NCBI RefSeq assembly: GCF_024171725.1
Contig: NZ_JAMTCG010000006.1
Span: 370,730 to 434,729 of the forward strand
DNA length: 64,000 nucleotides
Direction of reading: 5' to 3'
Source: Williamsia serinedens
Lineage (GTDB): Bacteria > Actinomycetota > Actinomycetes > Mycobacteriales > Mycobacteriaceae
Shown: positions 55,922 to 64,000 of the stretch, piece by piece
Layout of the letters: each line of letters opens with the position of its first letter
How positions within the stretch are numbered: the first letter of the stretch is position 1
The notes under the pieces: generated by a model
Databases searched by the model: none
Seen by the model: the letters and a program-made list of their open reading frames with translations, nothing else
Told to the model about the DNA's origin: nothing
Position numbers and translations under genes: made by a program

Positions 55922-56371
55922 ATGAGCGACACCGGGATCCGACTGACCGTCGAACTCCAGAAGCGCGGGCCCGCCGCAGCCATCGTGCTCACCGACGAAC
56001 AGGTCGCGGCGCTGGGCTCGACGAAGACCCCGCCGGTCCGGTTCACGATCAACGGCCAGACGGTCGACGGGCGTGTCGGCCGCATGGGCGGTGAGAACCT
56101 GCTCGGCCTCAACAAGGCCGTCCGCACCCGGCTCGGCGTGGAGGCCGGCGACACCGTCGACGTGCTCGTCGAACCCGACGCCGCGCCCCGCGAGGTCTCG
56201 CTCCCCGACGACCTCGCCGCCGCACTGGACGGCGAGCCCGGACTGCGCGCGGCGTTCGACGCATTGGCCCCGTCGCGGCGGAAGGAACACGCCCGCTCGG
56301 TCGCCGATGCCAAGAAACCCGAGACGCGCGAGCGGCGGATCGCTGCGGTGCTCGACGCGGTCCGCGGCTGA
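55922..56371 (+). CDS. DUF1905/YdeI-like protein
   Basis: 149 residues. The N-terminal half is DUF1905 (VRFTINGQTVDGRVGRMGGENLLGLNKAVRTRLGVEAGDTVDV-type barrel) and the C-terminal part has the YdeI/OmdA helix pattern LPDDLAAALDGEPGLRAAFDALAPSRRKEHARSV, ending KKPETRERRIAAVL. Family members are linked to cationic peptide or bacteriocin protection, but the mechanism is unknown. It ends 2 bases before the convergent LysR gene. Confidence 0.88.
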   Translation: MSDTGIRLTVELQKRGPAAAIVLTDEQVAALGSTKTPPVRFTINGQTVDGRVGRMGGENLLGLNKAVRTRLGVEAGDTVDVLVEPDAAPREVSLPDDLAAALDGEPGLRAAFDALAPSRRKEHARSVADAKKPETRERRIAAVLDAVRG

Positions 56372-56372
56372 G

Positions 56373-57251
56373 TCAGTCCGGCCGCGCGTCAGCCGTTCCG
56401 AGAACGGCCGCAACGGGATCGAGCCAGGGGTCCGACGTGCGACGCAACAGGTAGGTCGTCAACGTCTCGCGCATGTCCTCGACCGGCAGCACCGCGTACT
56501 CGGTGCGGTCGAGGGATGCGGCCGCCTCCGACTCCAGCGGCACGACGGTGAACGCAGCCGTGCTGCGCAGGAAGATGAGCATCCCGCTGATGTCGGTGAA
56601 CTGGGCGTCGGTGTCGATCACCGCCCCGACCGCGGCGAGTCGATCGGTCCTCCCGGCACCGAGATCCCAGTGCCGCGGCCCCTGGATGTAGCGCATCCCG
56701 GCGAGGTCGGCCGTCGTCAGCGACGCCCGCCCCGGGAATCGAGACGCGTCGACGACCACCCCCAACGGCTCGCTGTAGAGCACACGCGACGACACACTGT
56801 GGTGCGTCGTACCGACATGCGCGATGGCGATGTCGATCGTCGAGCTCAGCAGCGCCGACTCCATCTCCAGGGACGGCATCTGCCGCAGGGAGACAGCCCA
56901 CTGCGACTCCAGGTCGCGGATGGCGTCGCCGAGGGCCCTGCGGTGCCGTGGGTTGAGCACGTCGGGCACCGCGAGTCGAACCTGCTCACGCGCCGCGCCC
57001 TGCCCGACGAGCCGGGGGATCGCGTCGAAGTCGGCGACGACCGACGTCGCCAGCGGCAGCAGCGCCTCACCTGCAGCGGTCAGCCGGGTGTGATGCGTCG
57101 AGCGGTCGAACAGCGGCGTACCGAGTTCCCGCTCGAGGGTCCGTATCCGCTGGCTGAGCGGTGGCACCGACATGTTCAACGACTTCGCCGCGCGGGTGAA
57201 GTTCAGTTCTCGCGCGACCGCGAGGAAGTAGCGCAGGTGGTGCATCTCCAC
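56373..57251 (-). CDS. LysR-family transcriptional regulator
   Basis: 292 residues with an N-terminal HTH (LNFTRAAKSLNMSVPPLSQRIRTLERELG) and a LysR ligand-binding domain. It diverges from the CoA-transferase/acyl-CoA-dehydrogenase operon across 128 bases and is its likely regulator, responding to a pathway acid or CoA ester. The start is GTG 57251 or ATG 57245. Confidence 0.93.
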   Translation of the reverse strand: MEMHHLRYFLAVARELNFTRAAKSLNMSVPPLSQRIRTLERELGTPLFDRSTHHTRLTAAGEALLPLATSVVADFDAIPRLVGQGAAREQVRLAVPDVLNPRHRRALGDAIRDLESQWAVSLRQMPSLEMESALLSSTIDIAIAHVGTTHHSVSSRVLYSEPLGVVVDASRFPGRASLTTADLAGMRYIQGPRHWDLGAGRTDRLAAVGAVIDTDAQFTDISGMLIFLRSTAAFTVVPLESEAAASLDRTEYAVLPVEDMRETLTTYLLRRTSDPWLDPVAAVLGTADARPD

Positions 57252-57316
57252 CGGTCACACGGTACCCGCGGTGTTATCGCTGTGGACATACCGACCTGAG
57301 TCGATCGGACATTCCT

Positions 57317-57329
57317 TTACCGCAGGTAA
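57317..57329. promoter_or_regulatory. dyad in the LysR/CoA-transferase control region
   Basis: TTACC (57317-57321) and GGTAA (57325-57329) are perfect arms around GCA, with a further GGTA..TACC half-pattern just downstream (57325-57338). It is located about 50 bases before the operon start and is a plausible LysR site. Confidence 0.4.
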
Positions 57330-57379
57330 CTACCTACCGTCGAGGACAGAGGCAGAGAACTTCGGACGAAGGAGCGCAC

Positions 57380-58558
57380 ATGACCGTCCCGCAGCAGAAC
57401 GAGTCCACCGGCCCGCTGGCCGGCGTCACCGTCGTCGACATCTCGACCGTCGTCATGGGTCCGTACGCGACCCAGATCCTCGGCGACTTCGGTGCCGACG
57501 TGATCCGCATCGAGCCGCCGTTCGACACCGCACGCACCTCGCCGGCCAACACCGGCCGCAACCCCGGCATGGCGCCGCTGTACATGCAGGTGAACCGCAA
57601 CAAGCGCAGCGTCGCACTGAATCTCAAGGACCCCGAGGGTCTCGCCGACCTGTTCGCGATCCTCGCCGACGCCGACGTCCTCGTCACCAACATGCGCGCC
57701 GGCGCCCTGTCGCGGCTCGGTCTCGACTACGACGCCGTCCACGAGCGCTTCCCCCACCTGATCTACGCCCACGCACAGGGTTTCGCACCCGGGTCGTCGC
57801 AGGGCAACCGCCCGGCGTACGACGAGGTGATCCAGGCCGTGTCCGGACTGGTCAGCCTGCAGGACCGCGCCGGTGACTCGCTGCAGTTCATGCCGACGTT
57901 CATCGCCGACAAGACCGCTGCGCTGTACCTGCTCAACGGCATCCTCGCAGCGCTCTACCACCAGCAGCGCACCGGTGAGGGCCAGCACGTCGCACTCGCC
58001 ATGGCCGACGCGATGATCGCGGTGAACCTCGTCGAGCACATGGCGGGCGACGTGTTCGTCCCCGCGGCAGGCGATGTCGGCAACCCGCTGAGCCTCACCG
58101 GGGCGCACGCCGCGATGCGGACCAAGGACGGCGGCGCCATCGCCGCCGTGCCCTACACCAACGAGGCCGTCCGCAAGCTGCTCATCGGCGCCGGGCTCGA
58201 CGAGGACGCGGCCGACCCGGCCTGGGACTCGCCCACCATCGACCGCCCGGTGTTCACCGCCGGGATCGAGAAGGTGCTCGCCCACTCGACGAACAAGACC
58301 ACCGCGGAGTGGGAGGACTACCTCACCGCCAACGACATGCCCTACGGCGTCGTCGTCGACATCGCGGACCTGCCACAGGACCCCTACGTCCAGGAGATGG
58401 GTCTGATCACCGAGATGGAGCACCCGACCGAGGGCACCATCCGCGTGATCGCCAACCCGTTGCACTTCTCGCAGACCCCCACCGGCTTCTACCGCCACGC
58501 CGAGCGTGCCGGCACCAGCACCGACGAGGTGCTGAACAGCGTCCGCACGAACGCCTGA
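57380..58558 (+). CDS. CaiB/BaiF-family (class III) CoA transferase
   Basis: 392 residues. Characteristic LAGVTVVDISTVVMGPYATQILGDFGADVIRIEPP, VNRNKRSVALNLKDPEG and GAGLxRLGLDYDAV-like GALSRLGLDYDAV. The catalytic Asp is in FIADKTAALYLLNGILAALYHQ. It transfers CoA between acids to start degradation of the pathway substrate. AAGGAG precedes ATG 57380. First gene of a five-gene unit with two dehydrogenases and a 3-hydroxyacyl-CoA dehydrogenase. Confidence 0.93.
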   Translation: MTVPQQNESTGPLAGVTVVDISTVVMGPYATQILGDFGADVIRIEPPFDTARTSPANTGRNPGMAPLYMQVNRNKRSVALNLKDPEGLADLFAILADADVLVTNMRAGALSRLGLDYDAVHERFPHLIYAHAQGFAPGSSQGNRPAYDEVIQAVSGLVSLQDRAGDSLQFMPTFIADKTAALYLLNGILAALYHQQRTGEGQHVALAMADAMIAVNLVEHMAGDVFVPAAGDVGNPLSLTGAHAAMRTKDGGAIAAVPYTNEAVRKLLIGAGLDEDAADPAWDSPTIDRPVFTAGIEKVLAHSTNKTTAEWEDYLTANDMPYGVVVDIADLPQDPYVQEMGLITEMEHPTEGTIRVIANPLHFSQTPTGFYRHAERAGTSTDEVLNSVRTNA

Positions 58559-58584
58559 TCACCGAACAATAAAGGGAGACAGTG

Positions 58585-59757
58585 ATGGACCTCGAACTCT
58601 CGCAGTCCGACATCGAGTTCCGCGACAGCCTGCGCGAGGTGTTCCTCGGGGAGATCCCCGCCGACATCCGCCGCCGCAGCGCGCTGAACCAGACCACCCA
58701 CGTCGACATCGTCACCAGCCAGCGCATCCTCAACAGCCACGGACTGGCCGTACCGCACTGGCCCACGGAGTGGGGCGGCAAGGACTGGACGGCGACCCAG
58801 TCGCACATCTACGGCTCGGAGATGCAGCGTGCGGGCGTGCCCCAGCCGCTGGCGTTCAACGTGTCGATGGTCGGCCCGATCATCGCCGAGTTCGGTTCGC
58901 AGGAGCAGAAGGAGAAGTTCCTCCCGGCGACGGCGAACCTGGACATCTGGTGGTCGCAGGGGTTCTCCGAGCCGGAGGCCGGCTCCGACCTCGCCTCGCT
59001 GAAGACCACCGCCCGCCGCGAGGGTGACCACTACGTTCTCAACGGCCAGAAGACCTGGACCACGCTCGGTCAGTACGGCGACTGGATGTTCGTCCTCGCG
59101 CGCACGAACCCCGATGCCCCCCGCAAGCAGCAGGGCATCTCGTTCCTGCTCCTCGACCTCACGACGCCCGGCATCGAGCGCCGTCCGATCCGCCTGTTCG
59201 ACGGCAGCGCCGAGGTCAACGAGTTCTTCTTCGACGACGTCGTGATCCCCGCCGAGAACCTCGTCGGCGAGGAGAACAAGGGCTGGAGCTACGCCAAGTT
59301 CCTGCTCGGCAACGAGCGCAACAGCATCGCCCAGGTGGGCACCGCCCAGCGGATCTACGCCGACCTCGCCGCCTCGGCCCGCGAGACCGACACCGGATTC
59401 GGCTCCCTCGCCGACGATCCCGCCTTCCGCGGCGAGATGCACGCGATCAAGACCCGGCTCCTCGCCCTGGAGGCGACGCAGCTGCGCGTGACCGGCGCCT
59501 CCGAGAACGGGCAGGCCAGCCCGGTCTCGTCGCTGCTGAAGATGGAGGGCACCCAGACCCTGCAGGAGCTCACGCGCCTGCGGATGTCCGCGGCCGGGTC
59601 CGACGGCGCGATCGTCGACGCCGACGGCGACCTCGTCGCCGATCCCGCCGCCACCGCCTCGGCGACGCAGTATCTGAACCTGCGCAAGCTGTCGATCTTC
59701 GGCGGGTCCAACGAGATCCAGCGCGGCGTCATCGCCAAGACCATCCTCGGACTCTGA
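58585..59757 (+). CDS. acyl-CoA dehydrogenase, first of a pair
   Basis: 390 residues. PHWPTEWGGKDWTATQSHIY, GFSEPEAGSDLASLKTTA and VLNGQKTWTTLGQYGDWMFVL are FAD-binding stretches; the C-terminus FGGSNEIQRGVIAKTILGL lacks the Glu of the common YEGT motif, as in the large-subunit type. ATG 58585 has GGGAG seven bases upstream (GTG 58582 is an alternative). Co-transcribed with a shorter-domain partner, suggesting an alpha2beta2 heteromer like those acting on pimeloyl-CoA or steroid side chains. Confidence 0.9.
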   Translation: MDLELSQSDIEFRDSLREVFLGEIPADIRRRSALNQTTHVDIVTSQRILNSHGLAVPHWPTEWGGKDWTATQSHIYGSEMQRAGVPQPLAFNVSMVGPIIAEFGSQEQKEKFLPATANLDIWWSQGFSEPEAGSDLASLKTTARREGDHYVLNGQKTWTTLGQYGDWMFVLARTNPDAPRKQQGISFLLLDLTTPGIERRPIRLFDGSAEVNEFFFDDVVIPAENLVGEENKGWSYAKFLLGNERNSIAQVGTAQRIYADLAASARETDTGFGSLADDPAFRGEMHAIKTRLLALEATQLRVTGASENGQASPVSSLLKMEGTQTLQELTRLRMSAAGSDGAIVDADGDLVADPAATASATQYLNLRKLSIFGGSNEIQRGVIAKTILGL

Positions 59758-59783
59758 GTCCCACCGGCTCTAGGAGAAGAACC

Positions 59784-60959
59784 ATGAATCTCGACCTGAA
59801 CGACGACCAGCAACTGCTGTTCGAGACCGTCGACTCCGCCGTCGGTCGCGACTACACCATGGGCGGCCGCGCGAGCGCGACGTCGTCGGACCTGGGCTGG
59901 AACGCCCGCACCTGGTCCACCCTCACCGAGCTCGGCCTCACCGGCCTCACCATCGACGAGGACCACGGTGGCGTCGGCGCCGGACCTGTGGAGCTCTACG
60001 CGAGCCTGCAGGCCATCGGCCGCCACGCAGCCACCGAGCCGCTGCTCGACGGTGTCGCCCTTCCCGGCTGGATCATCACTGATCTCGGCGACGCGACCCA
60101 GCAGAAGGAGCTCCTCGGCGCGCTCGCCGCCGGCGAGACCACCATCGCCGTCGCCCACGCCGAACCCGATCGCGCATGGGATGCAGCACCCGCGACCACG
60201 GTGACCGTCACCGAGGACGGCACGGCCAGGGTCTCCGGCGTGAAAGCACCCGTCGCACATGCCGATCAGGCGTCGCATCTGCTCGTCACCGTCGTCGACG
60301 CCGAGGGCTGCACGCAGGTCGCTCTCGTCGAGACGTCCGCGGCAGGGATCACCCGTGCCGACGGCCGCACCGCCGACTGGAGCCACGCGTCGCAGGTGAC
60401 GTTCACCGATGCACAGGGCGTCCTGCTCGGGGACGGCACCGCAGACGCCGCCGCAGCCCTGCGTAGCGCGTTCGCCCGCGCCCGTATCGCAGTCACCGGC
60501 GAGGCGGTCGGTCTCATGGAGTCCGGACTGCGGCTCACGGTCGACTACCTCAAGACCCGCAAGCAGTTCGGGGTCCCGCTGTCGACCTTCCAGGCGTTGG
60601 TCCACCGCGCTGTCGACGTCTACGCACAGGTCGAGCTGGCCCGATCGATGGCGCTGCGTGCGACCGCGGTCGCCGAGGCCGTCGTCACCGGCGCGGCGGA
60701 CACCGACATCCTCACCGAGACCGCGGACGACGCGTTCGTGTTCGTCGGTGACGCCGCGATCGCCGTCGCCGAGGAGATCGTGCAGCTGCACGGCGGCATC
60801 GGCATGACCTACGAGTCGGAGATCGGCCACCACGCCGCCCGTCTGGTCGGCATCACTGCCACGCTGGGCGGTGTGGAGGCAGCGCGCCGACGGGCTGTCG
60901 CGTCCGACGCGGCGCTCCGGGCGCCGAGCGCGCTGCTCAACAACGCCGACGCAGCCTGA
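59784..60959 (+). CDS. acyl-CoA dehydrogenase, second of a pair
   Basis: 391 residues, more divergent: LGLTGLTIDEDHGGVGAGPVEL, then LKTRKQFGVPLSTFQALVHRAVDVYAQVE and EEIVQLHGGIGMTYESEIGHHAAR. It fits the small-subunit type of heteromeric acyl-CoA dehydrogenases. It starts 26 bases after the first with GGAGAAG before the ATG. Which chain holds the catalytic base cannot be told by eye. Confidence 0.9.
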   Translation: MNLDLNDDQQLLFETVDSAVGRDYTMGGRASATSSDLGWNARTWSTLTELGLTGLTIDEDHGGVGAGPVELYASLQAIGRHAATEPLLDGVALPGWIITDLGDATQQKELLGALAAGETTIAVAHAEPDRAWDAAPATTVTVTEDGTARVSGVKAPVAHADQASHLLVTVVDAEGCTQVALVETSAAGITRADGRTADWSHASQVTFTDAQGVLLGDGTADAAAALRSAFARARIAVTGEAVGLMESGLRLTVDYLKTRKQFGVPLSTFQALVHRAVDVYAQVELARSMALRATAVAEAVVTGAADTDILTETADDAFVFVGDAAIAVAEEIVQLHGGIGMTYESEIGHHAARLVGITATLGGVEAARRRAVASDAALRAPSALLNNADAA

Positions 60960-60972
60960 GAGGAGGGCAGAC

Positions 60973-61872
60973 GTGTTCGACCATCTGCTCGTCCTCGACA
61001 TCGTCGGCGGAGCCGTTCGCCGTGTCGATCTCGACGGCGCCCTGAGCACCGTCGTCGGTGACACCGGTCCGGCACCCGACGGCATCGTCCACGACCCGAC
61101 GACCGACCGGATCTTCTGGACCCTGATGGGCCCGCCGTCCGGGCGCGACTTCTCCGCTCGCTCAGGCGGACTGCGGTCGGCCCGCACCGACGGATCGGAC
61201 GTCACCACCGTGCTGCCCGACGGTGCGATCACCACCGGCAAGCAGCTCGCCATCGCCGACGGCCACCTCTACTGGTCCGACCGCGAGGGAGGCCGCATCA
61301 CCCGGGCCCGCCTCGACGGCAGCGACGTGACGGACCTGGTCGTCCGACCGCGCGACCCCGGGACCGGAGCGGTCGACATCCACGACCAGTGCGTCGGCAT
61401 CGCGGTCGACACCGTGTCCCGTCATCTGTACTGGACGCAGAAGGGTCCTGCGAAAGGTGATGCCGGCCGGATCTTCCGGGCCGGACTCGACCTTTCCGAG
61501 GGCCAGACCGCGGAGAACCGCACCGACATCGAGACCCTGTGGTCCGACCTGCCCGAGCCGATCGACCTGTGGTTGGACGACGCGTCCTCGACGCTGTTCT
61601 GGACCGACCGCGGCGCACCGCCGTTCGGCAACACGCTCAACAGCGCACCCGTACCGGCTGTCGGCGAGTCCGGCGTCGAACCGACCGTCCTCGCCAAGGA
61701 GTTCGCCGAGGCGATCGGACTGGCCGTCGACGCCCACGCCGGTGTCGCGTACGTGACCGCACTCGACGGAACCGTTCGCGCGGTGCCGATCAGGCCCGAC
61801 GCCCCGCCCGAGCGCGTGGTGGCGGCAGTGTCCGGCAGCGCGTTCACCGGCATCGTGGGGGTGGCGTCATGA
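60973..61872 (+). CDS. YWTD-type beta-propeller protein
   Basis: 299 residues with LDLR class B-like repeats: DRIFWTLMG, GHLYWSDRE, RHLYWTQKG and STLFWTDRG spaced about 45-85 residues apart, a six-bladed propeller or SMP-30-like fold. No signal peptide. In an acyl-CoA operon it may be a lactonase or an accessory hydrolase; activity unknown. GTG 60973 has GAGGAGGG upstream. Its stop overlaps the next ATG. Confidence 0.85.
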   Translation: MFDHLLVLDIVGGAVRRVDLDGALSTVVGDTGPAPDGIVHDPTTDRIFWTLMGPPSGRDFSARSGGLRSARTDGSDVTTVLPDGAITTGKQLAIADGHLYWSDREGGRITRARLDGSDVTDLVVRPRDPGTGAVDIHDQCVGIAVDTVSRHLYWTQKGPAKGDAGRIFRAGLDLSEGQTAENRTDIETLWSDLPEPIDLWLDDASSTLFWTDRGAPPFGNTLNSAPVPAVGESGVEPTVLAKEFAEAIGLAVDAHAGVAYVTALDGTVRAVPIRPDAPPERVVAAVSGSAFTGIVGVAS

Positions 61873-62801
61873 GCCGCCGTGAGAACAGACCGACCATGGC
61901 GATCGTCGGAGCCGGTGTCATCGGGCTCTCGTGGGCGCGCCTCGCCCGGGAACACGGGTGGGCCGTCGCCATCACAGACCCTCGGCCGGATCTCGCCGAG
62001 ATCGTGGCCGGCGAATTCGGCGAGGACCCCGAGGTCCGTGTCACCGGCGACCTCGCCGACGCCGTTCGCGACGCGGATCTCGTCCAGGAGAACGGGCCCG
62101 AGCGTCTGCCGATCAAACAACAGCTGTTCGCCGAGATCGGCGCTGCGGCACCGGCCGGCGCCGTTCTCGCGACCTCGAGTTCGTCGATCACCGCGTCGGA
62201 GATCGCCTCCGACCTCGAGGCCGACGTCGCAGCGCGCCTGCTCGTCGGACACCCGTTCAACCCTCCGGAGCTCATGCCGCTCGTCGAGGTCCTCCCGGGC
62301 GCCCGCACCGCGTCGGCTACCACCGACCGTGCGGTCGCGCTCTACCGCGATCTGCACCGCGAGCCGGTCGTCATCGCGAAGGAACTCCCCGGATTCGTCG
62401 CGAATCGGTTGCAGGGGGCCGTCTCCCGCGAGGCCCGCTATCTCGTGCAGCAGGGCGTGGTGTCCCCCGGCGATCTGGACACCATCCTGCGGAACTCACT
62501 CGGCCTGCGCTGGGCGACCATCGGGCTGTTCGAGGGCAACGTCCTCGGCGGTGGGCCCGGCGGCATCCGCCACCTCATCGAGGGTGTCGGTGCGCAGACC
62601 GGCAGCATCGAGTTCGGTACACCTGCGACGGATCCCGTGTCGATGGAGGCGCTCATCGAGTCCGTCGAGGACACCTACGGCTCAGGTGACGAGGTCTACG
62701 AGGTGCTCCGCGCCCGACGGGACCGCCGGACCCGCGCCGTGCTCGCCGCGTTGGCCGACGACGGTCACGCGACGACGAGTTCCGATCCAGCGAGTCGGTA
62801 A
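61869..62801 (+). CDS. 3-hydroxyacyl-CoA dehydrogenase family protein
   Basis: 310 residues. The NAD-binding loop is AIVGAGVIGLSWARLAREHG, then QENGPERLPIKQQLF, SSSSITASEIA, HPFNPPELMPLVEV (catalytic His region) and LPGFVANRLQGAVSREA. This short form, with LGLRWATIGLFEGNVLGGGPGGI, is of the lambda-crystallin/carnitine dehydrogenase branch rather than the beta-oxidation complex. ATGA overlap with the propeller gene. A strong hairpin follows the TAA. Confidence 0.9.
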   Translation: MSRRENRPTMAIVGAGVIGLSWARLAREHGWAVAITDPRPDLAEIVAGEFGEDPEVRVTGDLADAVRDADLVQENGPERLPIKQQLFAEIGAAAPAGAVLATSSSSITASEIASDLEADVAARLLVGHPFNPPELMPLVEVLPGARTASATTDRAVALYRDLHREPVVIAKELPGFVANRLQGAVSREARYLVQQGVVSPGDLDTILRNSLGLRWATIGLFEGNVLGGGPGGIRHLIEGVGAQTGSIEFGTPATDPVSMEALIESVEDTYGSGDEVYEVLRARRDRRTRAVLAALADDGHATTSSDPASR

Positions 62802-62804
62802 CGC

Positions 62805-62840
62805 CATCCGGCGGGCGGATGTGAGTCCGCCCGCCGGATG
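62805..62840. terminator. bidirectional terminator
   Basis: A perfect 15-bp stem, CATCCGGCGGGCGGA (62805-62819) with TCCGCCCGCCGGATG (62826-62840), and a 6-base loop, between convergent genes. Confidence 0.8.
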
Positions 62841-62850
62841 ATGTCGGATG

Positions 62851-64000
62851 TCAGGCCGGAACCGCCGTCCCGCGATGGATCTCGTCGACGTCGCGTGCGC
62901 GCGCCTGGCTGCCGTCGCCGGGATCCTTGTGGAACTTCCCGTCCTTCATGATCCCGACGATCCGGCCCCGGTCCTGCAGGACCGTGATGTCCTCCAGCGG
63001 GTCTCCGTCGATCAGGATCATGTCGGCGTAGAAGTTCGGCGCGATTTGCCCGAGTTCGTTGGGCATGCGCATGATCTGCCCGCCGAGCGCTGTCGCCGAC
63101 AGCAGCGCCTCCTTCGTGGTGAAGCCCAGGAGATCGACGAAGTGCTGGAGGTCGCGGGCGTAGGTGCCGTGCGGGGTCCAGGCGAAGCCGTAGTCGCCGC
63201 CGGGGAGGATGCGGATTCCGCGGGCCTTCATCTTCTTGAGACCGTCGATGGCGCATTCGAGTTCGTGCTTGTAGCCGGCCGCCTCGGCGGCTTCCTGCGG
63301 GTAGCCGAAGTCGGCGGCGTCGTTGAGGGTGGCGATGAGCCAGTTGATCCCCGGCGCGACGAACAGTTCGTCCTTCTTGGCCTCGAGCATGTCGAGGCCT
63401 TCCTCGTCGACGAACGAGGCGTGGTAGACGATGTCGACCCCGTTGCGGACGGACATTTTGACCGACTCGCCGGAGCGGGCGTGGGTGCACACGCGCAGTC
63501 CGCGGCGGTGGGCCTCGGTGGTGGCGGCGAGGACCTCTTCGTCGGAGAAGTAGTTGTCCTCGGCGTGCTGGTTGCCGGTGATCTCCTCACCGGACATGCT
63601 GAGCTTCACCAGGTCTGCGCCCATGGCGACGTTGCGGCGGACCTGCTTGCGCATCTCCTCCGGGCCGTCGGCGAAGGCGGTGATGCCGTCGACCAGCGCG
63701 CCGCCGGTGACGGCGATTTCCTGACAGTTGGCCAGATAGCGGGGTCCCGGGATCTGTCCGTCGTTGATGGCGTTGCGGATGACGACGTCGAGGCGGGGTT
63801 TGGCGGCGGCTGCCCCGACGCACATGGTGTAGCCGCAGTCGATGTAGGTCTGTGCCGAGCGTGCGGACAACAGTGTGTGCTCCTCGACGCCCATGGTCCC
63901 CAGTCCGGGGAGGTCCGCGGAGTTGGTCCAGGAGAAGTGGGTGTGGGCGTCGCAGAGTCCCGACATGAGGAATTTCCCGCCGCCGTCGACGACGCGGACG
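62851..64000 (-). CDS. imidazolonepropionase-like amidohydrolase (5' end outside window)
   Basis: At least 382 residues; the frame is open to the window edge, and residues before SGLCDAHTHFSW read VRVVDGGGKFLM, the usual lead-in, so ATG 63963-63966 is internal. Metal-binding H-x-H is in CDAHTHF, with further His in VCTHARSG and DIVYHASFVDE and an Asp in PGGDYGFAW. This is the metal-dependent hydrolase subgroup related to prolidases and imidazolonepropionases. The natural substrate is unknown. It ends just after the shared terminator. Confidence 0.9.
   Translation of the reverse strand, partial: VRVVDGGGKFLMSGLCDAHTHFSWTNSADLPGLGTMGVEEHTLLSARSAQTYIDCGYTMCVGAAAAKPRLDVVIRNAINDGQIPGPRYLANCQEIAVTGGALVDGITAFADGPEEMRKQVRRNVAMGADLVKLSMSGEEITGNQHAEDNYFSDEEVLAATTEAHRRGLRVCTHARSGESVKMSVRNGVDIVYHASFVDEEGLDMLEAKKDELFVAPGINWLIATLNDAADFGYPQEAAEAAGYKHELECAIDGLKKMKARGIRILPGGDYGFAWTPHGTYARDLQHFVDLLGFTTKEALLSATALGGQIMRMPNELGQIAPNFYADMILIDGDPLEDITVLQDRGRIVGIMKDGKFHKDPGDGSQARARDVDEIHRGTAVPA

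Noticed and set aside
59355..61253. A 632-codon minus-strand frame across the acyl-CoA dehydrogenases
   Set aside because: Antisense shadow of two clear genes; no recognisable domain.

Overview
The window is very GC-rich, gene-dense actinobacterial chromosome, most likely from a mycolic-acid genus of the Mycobacteriales such as Gordonia or Williamsia (genus inferred, not proven). The evidence is the gene content and order: leuA, murT-gatD, ybaB-recR, an SRPBCC gene, a FAD oxidoreductase plus cyclopropane-synthase-type methyltransferase pair, dnaX, aspC, then SRP RNA and tRNA-Ser. From memory this order follows the Rv3710-Rv3722c segment of Mycobacterium tuberculosis. GTG starts, 4-base ATGA/GTGA gene overlaps and apparently leaderless genes also fit.

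Layout. 1-10.2 kb: end of a FUSC membrane protein, leuA behind a likely leucine leader peptide, an acyl-CoA synthetase, a Baeyer-Villiger-type monooxygenase, a divergent LysR/EamA pair, and the murT-gatD pair for lipid II amidation. 10.2-16.7 kb is more accessory. It has a GGCT-like protein with an unknown C-terminal half, a Tat-exported ferritin-like protein facing a cytochrome b / molybdopterin oxidoreductase / membrane protein operon, a lipoprotein, and about 0.8 kb without a recognisable gene. 16.7-30.9 kb is the conserved core: kinase, recR, ybaB, RluA-type synthase, SRPBCC, OsmC, a lipid-modifying enzyme pair, dnaX, two GT87 mannosyltransferase-like proteins around an SDR, aspC, ffs and tRNA-Ser(GGA).

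31.7-44.1 kb is a self-contained catabolic locus. A minus-strand operon (DppBCDF-type transporter, aldo-keto reductase, HpcH/HpaI aldolase) diverges from a plus-strand operon (solute-binding protein, sialidase-like beta-propeller, SDR, a four-carbon-acid kinase fused to a PdxA-type dehydrogenase, DeoR regulator). The control region between them carries repeated TTGCGCA-like boxes. This is the best candidate here for an undescribed pathway.

44.1-47 kb holds a DUF222/HNH protein, an RCC1-repeat protein and an internally shortened methyltransferase. 47-51.8 kb is a leucine/isovalerate-type operon (acyl-CoA carboxylase beta and alpha, acyl-CoA dehydrogenase). 51.8-57.3 kb has single genes: SRPBCC and PEP-mutase-like genes diverging from paired palindromic operators, a Tat-type amidohydrolase, an SDR, a two-gene SMR efflux pair, a YdeI-like protein and a LysR regulator. 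57.4-62.8 kb is a second acyl-CoA operon: CoA transferase, two acyl-CoA dehydrogenases, a YWTD propeller and a 3-hydroxyacyl-CoA dehydrogenase. The window ends in an imidazolonepropionase-like amidohydrolase. I saw no insertion sequence, phage gene or CRISPR array.
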